From Halopiger aswanensis (GTDB lineage: Archaea > Halobacteriota > Halobacteria > Halobacteriales > Natrialbaceae), in contig NZ_RAPO01000004.1 in the NCBI RefSeq assembly GCF_003610195.1, positions 434,001 to 498,000 of the forward strand: a stretch of DNA of 64,000 nucleotides, given 5' to 3'. The notes below the pieces were generated by a model. That model worked only from the letters and a program-made list of their open reading frames with translations. It did no database searches and was not told the origin of the DNA. Of the stretch, positions 1-8,937 are shown one piece after another. Position numbers and translations under genes: made by a program. Each line of letters starts with the position of its first letter. Position 1 is the stretch's first letter.

Positions 1-774
1 GGCCCGGCCCGCGAGGTCGTCGTAGATCCGTTCGCCGCCGGCATACACGCCGTGACGAACGCGGAGTTCTACGAGTTCGTCCGGGAGACGGGGTACACCA
101 CCGACGCCGAGCGCCACGGCTGGTCGTTCGTCTTCGAGGAGTTCCTCACGCCCGACGCCCGCGAGCACGTTGTCGGCACGTCCGGTGCGGCGGACTGGTG
201 GGTCGGCGTCGAGGGTGCCTGCTGGTACCGTCCCAAAGGTCCCGGCTCGTCGATCGAAGACCGGCTCGACCACCCCGTGGTGCACGTCTCGTGGAACGAC
301 GCGGTCGCGTACTGCGACTGGGCGGACCGGCGCCTCCCGACGGAAGCCGAGTGGGAATACGCCGCCCGCGGCGGGCGCGAGGGCACCCGGTTTCCTTGGG
401 GCGACGAACTCGAACCCCACGGCGAACACCGGTGTAACGTCTGGCAGGGGTCGTTCCCGGAGCACAATACCGCCTCGGACGGGTACCTGGGAACGGCGCC
501 CGTGGACGCCTTCGAACCCAACGGATACGGGCTGTACAACGTCGTCGGCAACGTCTGGGAGTGGTGCGCCGACTGGTTCGATCCCGACTACCACGAAACG
601 ACCGCCGCCGAGAACCCGACCGGACCGGACGACGGTCGGGTGCGGTCGATGCGCGGCGGCTCCCACCTCTGTCACGAGTCGTGGTGCAATCGGTACCGCC
701 TCGCTGCGCGGAGCAAGAACACGCCGGCGAGCTCGACGGGGAACATCGGGTTCCGGTGTGTTGCGAACGTTTGA
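1..774 (+). CDS. Formylglycine-generating enzyme (FGE/SUMF1 family), 5'-truncated by window edge
   Basis: The reading frame is open to base 1, so the true start lies outside the window; the first in-frame GTG (52) is internal to the fold. The visible 257 residues carry the FGE-sulfatase domain: an N-terminal VTNAEFYEFV..TGY block, ATEAEWEYAARGG-like core (RLPTEAEWEYAARGG), GNVWEWCADW, and a C-terminal RGGSHLCHESWC block followed by GFRCV. The two cysteines spaced by four residues (codons 670-672 and 685-687) match the redox/copper-binding pair of aerobic FGEs, so it should convert the cysteine of sulfatases to formylglycine. The next gene, 46 bases downstream on the same strand, is a cysteine-type sulfatase and its obvious client. 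Confidence 0.93.
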   Translation, partial: GPAREVVVDPFAAGIHAVTNAEFYEFVRETGYTTDAERHGWSFVFEEFLTPDAREHVVGTSGAADWWVGVEGACWYRPKGPGSSIEDRLDHPVVHVSWNDAVAYCDWADRRLPTEAEWEYAARGGREGTRFPWGDELEPHGEHRCNVWQGSFPEHNTASDGYLGTAPVDAFEPNGYGLYNVVGNVWEWCADWFDPDYHETTAAENPTGPDDGRVRSMRGGSHLCHESWCNRYRLAARSKNTPASSTGNIGFRCVANV

Positions 775-820
775 ATCTCTCTCCCCGTGACTTAATGCAG
801 TGGCGGGCGTAGGCCCCGCC

Positions 821-2194
821 GTGACTTCGAGCCGAGACCATCCAAACGTAGTGGTCGTCTTCACTGACCAGCAGCGCTGGGACACGGCCGGCTGTTACGG
901 GAACCCGATGGACGTTACGCCGACGCTCGACGCGATGGCGGACCGGGGAACCCGTCTCGAACAGTGCGTTTCGTCGAATCCCGTCTGCGGCCCGCAGCGG
1001 GCATCGCTGCAGACGGGACAGTATCCAACTGAGTGCGGCATCTACCGCAACCTCATGAGCGGCGAGGCCGACTCGCCGATCGAAGACACCACGACGCTCG
1101 CCGACGCGTTCAACGACGCCGGGTATCGGACCGGCTACGTCGGCAAGTGGCACATCGCGAACACCCGCCTCGAGCCGGTACCCGAGCGGCTTCGCGGCGG
1201 CTACGAGGACTACTGGCTCGCTGCCGACGCCCTAGAGCACACCTCGCAAGCCTACGAGGGAACCCTGTACGACGGAGACTGTGAACCAGTCGAGTTCGAG
1301 GATCGGTACCGCGTGGACTTCTTGACCGATCACGCCGAGGAATTCATTGCCGACGAGAGCGACTCGGACGATCCCTTCTTCCTCTTCCTGTCGTACCTCG
1401 AGCCCCACCATCAGAACGATCAGGACACTTACGTCGCGCCGGACGGCTACGCCGAGGAGTTCGCTAACCCATGGGTGCCGCCGGACCTCGAGGGGCGGCC
1501 GGGCGACTGGTTCGAGGAACTCCCTGATTACTACGGCTGTTGTCGGCGGATCGACGAGAACCTCGAGCGCCTGCTCGCGACGCTCGAGCGCGAAGGTATC
1601 GACGACGAAACGATCGTCCTCTTCACGTCCGATCACGGCTGCCACTTCCGCACGCGTAACCGCGAGTACAAGCGATCGTGCCACGAATCGTCTATCCGAG
1701 TCCCCGCCGTTTTGCAGGGTCCCGGCTTCGATGACGGCGGCACCGTCGAAGACGTAGTGAGTCTGCTCGACCTTCCCGCGACGCTGCTCGATGCCGCTGA
1801 CGTCGAGGTGCCGGATTCGTTCCAGGGCGAGAGTGTTAGTCCGCTCGTCGCCGGGAACGAAGACGGAGCAAGCGGTGCCGAACGCGAGCGACCGGCCGAT
1901 GCTTTCATTCAGGTCAGCGAATCGGCGGTTGAGCGGACCCTCCGCACCGATCGCTGGACCTACTCGGTGTACGACCCCGACGCCGACCCGATAGACGATC
2001 CCGCGAGTCCTGCGGACGGGTACGTCGAACGCTACCTCTACGATTTGCGGGCGGATCCGCACCAACAGGTGAACCTGATCGGTCGGCCCGATTATCGCGA
2101 GGTCGCTGACGAGTTGCGCGAGCGACTTCAAGCGCGTATCCGAGAGTATGAGGGTACCGACGTCGAGATTCTCGAGGCTGAGTATCCAGCCTGA
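821..2194 (+). CDS. Cysteine-type sulfatase (arylsulfatase A/alkaline phosphatase superfamily)
   Basis: A sulfatase of about 457 residues. The N-terminal PNVVVVFTDQQRWD strand supplies metal-binding residues, and CGPQRASLQTG (Cys codon 986-988) is the C-x-P-x-R signature whose cysteine becomes the formylglycine nucleophile. YVGKWH and LFTSDHGCH are the further metal/active-site segments. No signal peptide is visible, so it is probably cytoplasmic and acts on imported sulfated oligosaccharide. GTG at 821 places the protein directly at the conserved first strand; GTG at 800 would add seven residues. The upstream FGE ends 46 bases before, implying an operon. The sulfated substrate cannot be read from sequence; the neighbouring rhamnosidase, fucosidase and uronidases make a sulfated acidic heteropolysaccharide plausible. 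Confidence 0.93.
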   Translation: MTSSRDHPNVVVVFTDQQRWDTAGCYGNPMDVTPTLDAMADRGTRLEQCVSSNPVCGPQRASLQTGQYPTECGIYRNLMSGEADSPIEDTTTLADAFNDAGYRTGYVGKWHIANTRLEPVPERLRGGYEDYWLAADALEHTSQAYEGTLYDGDCEPVEFEDRYRVDFLTDHAEEFIADESDSDDPFFLFLSYLEPHHQNDQDTYVAPDGYAEEFANPWVPPDLEGRPGDWFEELPDYYGCCRRIDENLERLLATLEREGIDDETIVLFTSDHGCHFRTRNREYKRSCHESSIRVPAVLQGPGFDDGGTVEDVVSLLDLPATLLDAADVEVPDSFQGESVSPLVAGNEDGASGAERERPADAFIQVSESAVERTLRTDRWTYSVYDPDADPIDDPASPADGYVERYLYDLRADPHQQVNLIGRPDYREVADELRERLQARIREYEGTDVEILEAEYPA

Positions 2195-2267
2195 GCGCTG
2201 ATCCGTCTTTCTATATTCGAGGATAGAACGTACGATGGCCGTTCCTCAAACAGTTCATTGGGAAGCG

Positions 2268-2761
2268 GCTACGTCGGTCGGCGACGCTGCACCTCTTTGC
2301 GCGGGATCAGGTCTCCGTCCGGAAGTTTCACGAGATTATACTCGGTGACGCGGCTATCGATCATTTCTTCGGGTCCGTCGACGTATTAGTCGGCGGCATT
2401 GATCGCCCCGTAGTCACCCGCGACGACACAACCGTACATCGGTAGGACCTGATTGTACCACCAGGTCAGCCGCTGGAGGTGCTCGTCGTCGCCCGTGAGG
2501 AGGAGTTGCCCGATTTCGTCCATGACGTTGATCTCTACCGTCTCGGAAGCGTCGGGATTGCCGATCTCCGCAGGTACCTTCCAGTCCTCGTTCTCGTAGT
2601 CGGCATGGTTGAGGTGGAGGAACCACGGAATGGTTGCCGTCCGGACCGCCGTTTTCACTGCCAGATTCGTCTTCGGAGCCGTTCCCGCTACATCCAGCCA
2701 GCATCGCCGCGTCGCCCACGAACCCGCTTTCGAGAACGCCTCGTCGGCTTAGCCACTTCAT
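2268..2761 (-). pseudogene. Remnant of an ABC-transporter family 5 solute-binding lipoprotein, internally deleted
   Basis: Read on the minus strand, the 5' part encodes a signal-like start (MKWLSRRGVL, then a lipobox AMLAGC and an acidic Ser/Gly linker). It then shifts frame near 2650 straight into a C-terminal segment (NHADYENEDWKVPAEIG, LTWWYNQVLPMYGCVVAGD) closely matching the end of the intact binding protein at 42359-44221. An in-frame TAA (about 2386-2388) replaces a Trp codon of the intact copy; after it the frame continues with matching sequence (EYNLVKLPDGDL) to a stop near 2268. The central several hundred residues are missing. It is therefore a dead paralogue with a large deletion, a frameshift and a nonsense codon. 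Confidence 0.85.
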
Positions 2762-2959
2762 CCGACGCTTCTGATCAAGATCCCTCGGATAGCGATTCAA
2801 TCTCTCCTGGTAAAGGAGTGACAATAGGTATCAATCCTCGTTTTTCGAGATCGGACGACATGACGGTGATAAGAGACGTCACCTCACTGTCACCGGGCCT
2901 ATCCGGGGGCGAGGGGAACGAAAGAAAATGGTACGGAAGAGCGCGGAACGACTGATCCC

Positions 2960-5224
2960 TCAGTGGACCTCGTCGATCGTGATATCGTCCAGCAGCGCAG
3001 TTCTCCGCGTTCCGATACCGCCAGCAGTGCGGCCGTCGCCGTACCCGGTTACCGACGCGATTTCAGCCCCGTCGGGATCGTGAAGCGTCACGGTGATTTC
3101 GTCATCCTGGGACCACTCGACGACGAGTTCGTGGAACTCGCCCGGTTCAAGCGCCTCGGGATCGACGCCGTCCTTGACGTCGCCGCCGGCTAACATCTGG
3201 AGTTTGATATCCGGATCGTCTTCCTCGAAATAGCTCCACAGGTTCTCGAGACGGATGAGGTGGAAATCGCCGACATCCATTGCACCGAAGACGATCCCCA
3301 TGTGCGGCATCTCCTCCGTGAAGCCGATCTCCGCTGAGAAGGTTGTCCCCTGCGAGGGATACCGCTCGAGCCCGTCGGTCGAGACGATCGGCGTCGCGTT
3401 ATCGGAATTGACGCCTCCTTTCAGACTGTAGTTCCCCTCTGCGATCGGTGCTTCTGAGGTGACTTCGTAGTTGTCCGCGCTCCCCTCGTACTCGTCGAGA
3501 TTGCCGTTCTCGAAGCCGTCGACGACACCGGGAGAGCGATCGCCGACGTCGAACTCGTCGTCCTCGTCCTCGTCGTCGGTCTCGTTGACCAATCCGGCGG
3601 TCACCTGCGGCTGGTCGGCAACGAAGTTCAGCTCGAGGTCCTCGCCGGGATCGGATTCCCACTCGATGACCAGGTCCCAGCCGTCGCCAGTCCACTCGAA
3701 GCGGTGATCCCAGGCGAACGGTACGTCGGGAACGGTCGTCACCTGCGCCCGGAGGTCGAGCGTTGCTGATCCGTGCTCGGCGATGTCTTCTACGCGAGCG
3801 GCAGGAGCCGCGCCTGACTCGAGCGTGACGCTGCCCGAGGCGATCCCGTCACCGACGTTGTCCCGGACGATCGTCGACGGCGATTCGACGTAGATACCGC
3901 CGCTGTCTCGGACGTCGTTGTTGACGACGCGGACGTTGTTGGTATCTTTTCCGCTGCGTCCACCGACCGTAACGCTGATCCCCTCCTGACCCGACTCGTC
4001 AACAATCCTGAGGTTTGACACTGAGACACTTTCGGCGGGCCGGTGTTCGGGCGACGACCGCGAATCAATGCGAACGCCCTCGTCGCCAGGGTCTTTGATT
4101 ACGCCGCCGTTGATCGTGATGTTCTCGCCGTCCTGAATCAGGACACCGTGGGAGTCCGTTCCGGCAATGTTAACCGAGTTGACCGTCGCATGAGAGGTGT
4201 CCGAGACCGTGAAGACGCCCCGTGCAGCGTTCCGAGCGACGACTTGTCCGCAAGTGATATCCGTACAGCTGTTCGCCAGCCGGAACGCGCCGTAACCGCC
4301 GCCGGGGTCGATATCGAGAGCGACGATCTCACCGACGGTCGCGTCTTGCGTGTCGTTGAGCAGAACGCCGGCACCGGTCGGTACATCCTTGACGATGATC
4401 TCACCAAGCTGGAGCCGATCGACCGCGTACGTCTCGAATGCGTGTTCGTTTGATCCCTCGACAATCCTCTCGATATAGGTGCTGTCGATCTGGATATCCT
4501 CGCAACGAATCGTATCGTCACCTCGCCCTTTCGCGAAACCGTCGATTCGGACTCCACTGATCGCCGGTTCACCGCGAATATCCAGGCGACCGATGTGAAC
4601 GTTCCGAACGCTCCGGAAGAGGAGGGCCTGTCCTTCCCCCCGGATGACGGCCCGCGGAATCTCGATGTTCTCGGCGTCGAGTGCCCGGAGCGCGATACCG
4701 CCGTCAACACGGATCGTGCCGCGGACGTCAAGCACCACGTTGCTCGGCACATCGATCGCGTCGGGACCCGGTTCGTCCCAATTCGTCCCGCCGTCGGTTA
4801 CCGTCCCTGACGCGGCGACGACAACCCGCTCCTTGCGGTCACGACCGTCAGTTAGACTATCGAGGGCCGTCTGTACGGCTTCGGTGAAGTCCTCACCACT
4901 GTACAGTGTTTCGTCTTGGGTGTCGACGTGAAGTATGCCTTCCTCGTCCCGCCAGACGAGTGCGTCGGCGTCGCGAGCTGCCGTATGGACGTGATCGACG
5001 TCAAGCGAGTGGAGGTCGAACAGGGTGTGTTCGTTCGCGTCGACGTCTCGGTTCCACGGACGTCCGTCTCTGCCTCTGTCGGCACTCTCCTGGGGGGTCG
5101 CGGATCCGATAGCCGTTCCTACGCTTCCGATACCGAGCATCGATATTGCAGAGCGACGCGTTAGCGAAAATCCGTCATCGTCCCCTCTATCGTCGCTACT
5201 ATCAGGTATGTTTTGCTCTACCAT
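2960..5224 (-). CDS. Tat-exported right-handed parallel beta-helix protein with C-terminal LamG/concanavalin-like domain
   Basis: 754 residues. The N-terminus has a twin-arginine signal (LTRRSAISMLGIGSVG, Arg 23-24), so it should be exported folded. Residues about 130-460 contain short repeating beta-strand coils (NVHIGRLDIRG, NITINGGVI, NNVRVVNNDV), the pattern of pectin-lyase-like beta-helices. An Asp/Glu-rich linker (about 545-560) leads to a C-terminal beta-sandwich starting DGFENGNLDEYEG, like LamG/concanavalin-A carbohydrate-binding modules. No C-terminal membrane anchor is evident. It lies in the pectin locus beside a transporter operon but does not show a polysaccharide-lyase or GH28 catalytic motif that I recognise. 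Enzyme or surface-binding protein are both possible; specificity is unknown. Confidence 0.8.
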   Translation of the reverse strand: MVEQNIPDSSDDRGDDDGFSLTRRSAISMLGIGSVGTAIGSATPQESADRGRDGRPWNRDVDANEHTLFDLHSLDVDHVHTAARDADALVWRDEEGILHVDTQDETLYSGEDFTEAVQTALDSLTDGRDRKERVVVAASGTVTDGGTNWDEPGPDAIDVPSNVVLDVRGTIRVDGGIALRALDAENIEIPRAVIRGEGQALLFRSVRNVHIGRLDIRGEPAISGVRIDGFAKGRGDDTIRCEDIQIDSTYIERIVEGSNEHAFETYAVDRLQLGEIIVKDVPTGAGVLLNDTQDATVGEIVALDIDPGGGYGAFRLANSCTDITCGQVVARNAARGVFTVSDTSHATVNSVNIAGTDSHGVLIQDGENITINGGVIKDPGDEGVRIDSRSSPEHRPAESVSVSNLRIVDESGQEGISVTVGGRSGKDTNNVRVVNNDVRDSGGIYVESPSTIVRDNVGDGIASGSVTLESGAAPAARVEDIAEHGSATLDLRAQVTTVPDVPFAWDHRFEWTGDGWDLVIEWESDPGEDLELNFVADQPQVTAGLVNETDDEDEDDEFDVGDRSPGVVDGFENGNLDEYEGSADNYEVTSEAPIAEGNYSLKGGVNSDNATPIVSTDGLERYPSQGTTFSAEIGFTEEMPHMGIVFGAMDVGDFHLIRLENLWSYFEEDDPDIKLQMLAGGDVKDGVDPEALEPGEFHELVVEWSQDDEITVTLHDPDGAEIASVTGYGDGRTAGGIGTRRTALLDDITIDEVH

Positions 5225-5365
5225 ATATCGGATCTTGTGAACTATCTACTTATATTTTATTCATATTTATTATAGTTATTGAAATTACAAATAAACTTCG
5301 ATAACTGAGAACTTATTCCGTCGACAATCGGCGGTGCTGGTTCCCACAGGAGAGTAGCGAGCGGA
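5225..5365 (-). promoter_or_regulatory. AT-rich promoter region of the exported beta-helix gene
   Basis: The 100 bases before the start at 5224 are strikingly AT-rich against a GC-rich background (runs such as ttatattttattcatattta around 5250-5272). They hold several TATA-like boxes on the minus strand. No operator repeat was recognised. Which box is used cannot be told from sequence. Confidence 0.5.
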
Positions 5366-5626
5366 CCCTTTCACTTGCGGTTCGGCCCTGACGATCAGCA
5401 GGTACATTTGACGTCGATCGCCACGCCGTCCGAAAACATCGATCGGATCAGCCACTTCCACGTCACCGACGTGCCCGGGCGCTACGAGCCAGGCACAGGC
5501 GAGCTTAACTACGAAGCGATCTTCGGGGCGATCGCTGACACCGATTACGACGGATACGTCGACTGTGAGTTCTCACCGACGGGAGACGCCGACTAGGTAG
5601 TCGAAACCGTCCTCAAGTGGCGGTAG
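5366..5626 (+). pseudogene. C-terminal remnant of a hydroxypyruvate-isomerase-like TIM-barrel protein
   Basis: The frame encodes DVPGRYEPGTGELNYEAI and DGYVDCEFSPTGDAD, almost the same as the C-terminus of the intact protein at 31717-32469 (DVPGRHEPGTGELDYETI). A TAG at 5594-5596 interrupts it. The following codons still read VVETVLKWR then stop at 5624-5626, matching AVETVLEWR of the intact copy. Nothing of the N-terminal two thirds is present. It is a decayed partial duplicate; no function is expected. Confidence 0.85.
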
Positions 5627-5795
5627 ATCGACCTCACCGGTCCCCGCGCTTCCGCACTGACGACGGGCGCACCCCGTCCGAGCACGACCAGCTGTCCCGC
5701 CTTGGACGGTGAACCATCTCGAAGCCAAGTCCCGAAGACACTCGCTTACTCGTCTGCAACAACACGTTCCGAGGGAAGGATACTGGGGACGGGTA

Positions 5796-6860
5796 CTACT
5801 CGACGAGTTCGGTACCCGCTAGCTCCTCATTGTTCCAATACTCGTGCTCGTCGGTCGCGCGGAAGCACTTACATCGGTACTCGCTGTCGTCGCTCCCGTA
5901 CGCCTCTGGCCGCGTCGTCTCACAGACGGTACGGGCCTCCGGGCAGCGGGGATGGAACGGACACCCTTCCGGCTTCTCGGTAGGGTCCGGGATGTCGAGC
6001 CCGCGGAGCGGCGACTCTTGCTCGTCTTCGACGAAGAGGTTCGGCGTCGCCCATTTCAACGCCTGCGTGTAGGGATGCTGAGGGTTCTCGATGATCTCCT
6101 CGACGGTCCCGATCTCGACGATCTCTCCCAGGTACATCACGGCGATGCGTCCGCCGGACTTCTTCGTCAGATACCTCGCGTTCGAGAGGTCGTGGGACAC
6201 GAACAGGAACGAGGTGTTGAACATCTCCCGCAGCTCCAGCATGAGGTCCATCATCTCGATCCGCAGCGAGACGTCAAGCGCACTGATAGCCTCGTCTGCT
6301 AGGATAAGATCCGGGTTCATCATCATCGCCCGGATCAGGACCGTCCGTTGCTGTTCGCCACCCGAGAGCTGGTGCGGGTAGCGATTCATGTAGTCTTCGA
6401 CCGGAGTGAGTCCGACGCTTTCGGCGAGCGCATAGATACGCTCCTTGCACTCGCTGCGACCTAGGTCCGTGTTCTTTTTTAACGGCAACAGCAGTGAAGT
6501 GATCACGCGCTGATTGGGGTTCAGTGCGCTTCCGGGGTCCTGATGGATGATCTGAAGCGACCGCCGAATTTCGCTGAACGGGATGTCGGCGTTGCGGCTG
6601 TCACGCGCTTCCCCGATATCCTGGCCGCGGTAGCAGATCGTGCCGCTGGTCGGGCGCTGGAAGCCGATCGCGGTCTTCCCAAGCGTGGTCTTCCCACAGC
6701 CGGACTCGCCGACCAAGGCTATTACCTCTCCTTCGTCGATGTCGAGATCCACCTCGTCGACGGCGCGCACGACCTCGGAGTCGCCGAAGGGACCGAAGCC
6801 GCTCTCACCGAACTCGACGGTGACGTCTTGCATCGAGATGACCGGGTCAGCCCCGCTCAT
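5796..6860 (-). CDS. Dpp/Opp-type ABC transporter ATP-binding protein (OppF-like)
   Basis: 354 residues, cytoplasmic ATPase of importer 1. Walker A is GESGCGKT (51-58), the ABC signature LSGGEQQR and Walker B LILADEAISALD follow in order. The C-terminal oligopeptide/dipeptide extension contains GCPFHPRCPEA, whose cysteines are characteristic of the OppD/OppF tail. The start codon overlaps the stop of the preceding ATPase gene by four bases (6857-6860), so the two are translationally coupled. It ends a five-gene operon running from the binding protein at 11826. Members of this family import peptides or oligosaccharides; with the surrounding glycoside hydrolases, rhamnogalacturonan oligosaccharides are the likelier cargo, which is inference. 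Confidence 0.93.
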   Translation of the reverse strand: MSGADPVISMQDVTVEFGESGFGPFGDSEVVRAVDEVDLDIDEGEVIALVGESGCGKTTLGKTAIGFQRPTSGTICYRGQDIGEARDSRNADIPFSEIRRSLQIIHQDPGSALNPNQRVITSLLLPLKKNTDLGRSECKERIYALAESVGLTPVEDYMNRYPHQLSGGEQQRTVLIRAMMMNPDLILADEAISALDVSLRIEMMDLMLELREMFNTSFLFVSHDLSNARYLTKKSGGRIAVMYLGEIVEIGTVEEIIENPQHPYTQALKWATPNLFVEDEQESPLRGLDIPDPTEKPEGCPFHPRCPEARTVCETTRPEAYGSDDSEYRCKCFRATDEHEYWNNEELAGTELVE

Positions 6861-7918
6861 TGTTCACCCCCGTCGGCTGCGGCGGACTCGGCCGTCTCCT
6901 GTGGCGAGGACGGCAGTTGGATCGCATCTGCCGCGTCCTCGTAGTGGAAGCATGCAGTTTGTTGAGTATTCGACCCCTCTATCGTCCTGAGAGGCGGTTC
7001 CTCGTTGCGACACCGGTCGTCCGCGAGCGGGCATCGCGAACTGTACGAGCAGCCGTGGAACTGCTCGACCGGGTCCGGCTTGTCACCGGGTATCGGCTTC
7101 ATCTCGTCGATATCTGAGGCCAAGCTCGGCGTCGACGCGAGTAGTGCCCTAGTGTAGGGGTGAGAGGCGTTCCAGACGATCTCGTCGGTTTCGCCCATCT
7201 CGATGAACTGGAAGGCGTACATGATAACCATTCGGTCTGCCAGCTTTGATAGTAGCGCCAGATCGTGGGTGATCATCACCATCGTCACGTCGTAATTGGT
7301 CTGCACATCTCGAAGGAGGGAGATGATCGACCGCTGCATCAGCAGATCAAGCGCCGCCGTCGGCTCGTCGAGGATCAACAGATCTGGGTCTAGAAGCAGG
7401 CTTAACGCGATCAGACCGCGCTGTTTCATGCCCCCGCTCAGCTCGTGTGGATATGAGTCCATAACCCGGTCGGGATCGAGATACAGGTCTTCGAGCAACT
7501 GTCGACCCCGCTCTAACCCCTCTTCGACGTTTTTGTTGTGGTCCTGGAGCGTCTCCTTAAAGTGTGCCCTGATCGTTTTGACGGGGTTAAACGAGCTCAT
7601 CGCCCCCTGGAACACCATGGCGACCCGATCCCAGCGGAACCGTCGAAGCTCTTCCTCCGAGAGGTCTAACACGGAGATTGGGTCACCGCCCTCCGGCGGA
7701 TTGAACGTGATGTCGCCACGACTCACGCCTGGTTCGACGACGCCGTCGAGCAGCGATGCGGCGAACATCGATTTGCCGCTGCCGCTCTCACCGACGACGC
7801 CGAGAATTTCGTCCTGGTAAATATCGATATCGGCGTCGCGGACGACCCGCGATTCGCCTCGATCCATGGGAAAGGCTACGTTGAGATTTCTGACTTCAGC
7901 TATCGGTTCGGATTTCAT
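6857..7918 (-). CDS. Dpp/Opp-type ABC transporter ATP-binding protein (OppD-like)
   Basis: 353 residues. Walker A GESGSGKS (43-50), signature LSGGMKQR, Walker B LLILDEPTAALD and the OppD-type C-terminal motif CSYSSRCPLADDRC are all present, so the ATPase appears functional. It overlaps the permease gene upstream (7915-7918) and the second ATPase gene downstream (6857-6860) by ATGA junctions. It should pair with the OppF-like subunit to drive importer 1. Its closest relative in the window is the N-terminal half of the fused ATPase at 37841-40027, with a near-identical motif order. Confidence 0.93.
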   Translation of the reverse strand: MKSEPIAEVRNLNVAFPMDRGESRVVRDADIDIYQDEILGVVGESGSGKSMFAASLLDGVVEPGVSRGDITFNPPEGGDPISVLDLSEEELRRFRWDRVAMVFQGAMSSFNPVKTIRAHFKETLQDHNKNVEEGLERGRQLLEDLYLDPDRVMDSYPHELSGGMKQRGLIALSLLLDPDLLILDEPTAALDLLMQRSIISLLRDVQTNYDVTMVMITHDLALLSKLADRMVIMYAFQFIEMGETDEIVWNASHPYTRALLASTPSLASDIDEMKPIPGDKPDPVEQFHGCSYSSRCPLADDRCRNEEPPLRTIEGSNTQQTACFHYEDAADAIQLPSSPQETAESAAADGGEQ

Positions 7919-8937
7919 GCGTTATCGTGTTTTCCTTTTGAAGCGGATTTGTCGCCTTCACCAGCCGTTTGTGCGTGTCTTGCTCGGAGTCGGACGTTGA
8001 AAACGCTATCGAGCCCCTGCGACAGCAGGACGAACGAGACCGATAACAGGAAGATCGTCAACATCGGCCAGATGAGCCAATGGAGCTTCGCGGTGTCGTT
8101 CAGCGCGCCCGATTCGTACGCCATATTCATCATCACTCCCCAGTTCAGTGCGTTGAACGGGAGCACACCGATGAAGTACAGTCCGACCGATCCGAAGATA
8201 ATTCCACGGGCCGCCAACGCGGCGTTGATGGCGATGTACGGCGTGAGCTGTCCTAACAGGTCCCGCCGGAGGATCGTCCAGGTTCTCAGTCCCATTATCC
8301 TCGAGGCCTCAACGTAGTGTTCCTCGCGGATGCTGAGCACCTGCGAGCGGATCTGTCGCGCCAAGGCGGGCCACGCATCGAGACCCAGGAGAACTCCGAC
8401 GACATACGGGTTCCGAGGCTGGAAGACGGCGACCAGCACCATCACCAATGGGAGCCCCGGGATCGTGATAACGACGTCGGCGATCGTCATGAGTACCCTG
8501 TCGACCAACGTGTCTCGAAGGAACCCCGAAAGCAACCCGACGAGCGTCGCGAGACCGATCGCGATCCCGGCGCCGCCTAGGATCATCTGGAACATGGAGG
8601 GGGTCGCATGGATGAGCTGCGTGTGAATTGGCCGGCCGAGTGCGTCGGTCCCGAGCGGATACGCCCAGTTCTCGAACGGACCGAGCAGGAACGGTGCCTG
8701 ACCGGACGACGGGGCGTTCGTGAACCAGACGCCGACGGTTCCCGCCAGGCCAAACATTATGAGCAGGCCCAGACCGACGACCGTCCGCCAGTCGTTGATC
8801 GCCACCTTCAGCGGTGCGCGGATGTACAGATCGTACTGCTGTTTCATCCGCTCCCAGCGTGTTAGCGACTCGACAGTGTCTTGGGGCTCGAACAGTGCTT
8901 CCAGTTCCGATTGTGTTTCGCCTTCTGAGTCACTCAT
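7915..8937 (-). CDS. ABC transporter permease, DppC/OppC family
   Basis: 340 residues. A cytoplasmic N-terminal tail precedes a first membrane helix near residues 50-70 (VVGLGLLIMFGLAGTVGVWF). The BPD_transp_1 domain then spans about five more helices. The cytoplasmic EAA-type loop is recognisable around EASRIMGLRTWTILRRDLLG, where it contacts the ATPases. It overlaps its neighbours by four bases on both sides. It forms the heterodimeric channel of importer 1 with the DppB-like subunit. Confidence 0.92.
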   Translation of the reverse strand: MSDSEGETQSELEALFEPQDTVESLTRWERMKQQYDLYIRAPLKVAINDWRTVVGLGLLIMFGLAGTVGVWFTNAPSSGQAPFLLGPFENWAYPLGTDALGRPIHTQLIHATPSMFQMILGGAGIAIGLATLVGLLSGFLRDTLVDRVLMTIADVVITIPGLPLVMVLVAVFQPRNPYVVGVLLGLDAWPALARQIRSQVLSIREEHYVEASRIMGLRTWTILRRDLLGQLTPYIAINAALAARGIIFGSVGLYFIGVLPFNALNWGVMMNMAYESGALNDTAKLHWLIWPMLTIFLLSVSFVLLSQGLDSVFNVRLRARHAQTAGEGDKSASKGKHDNA

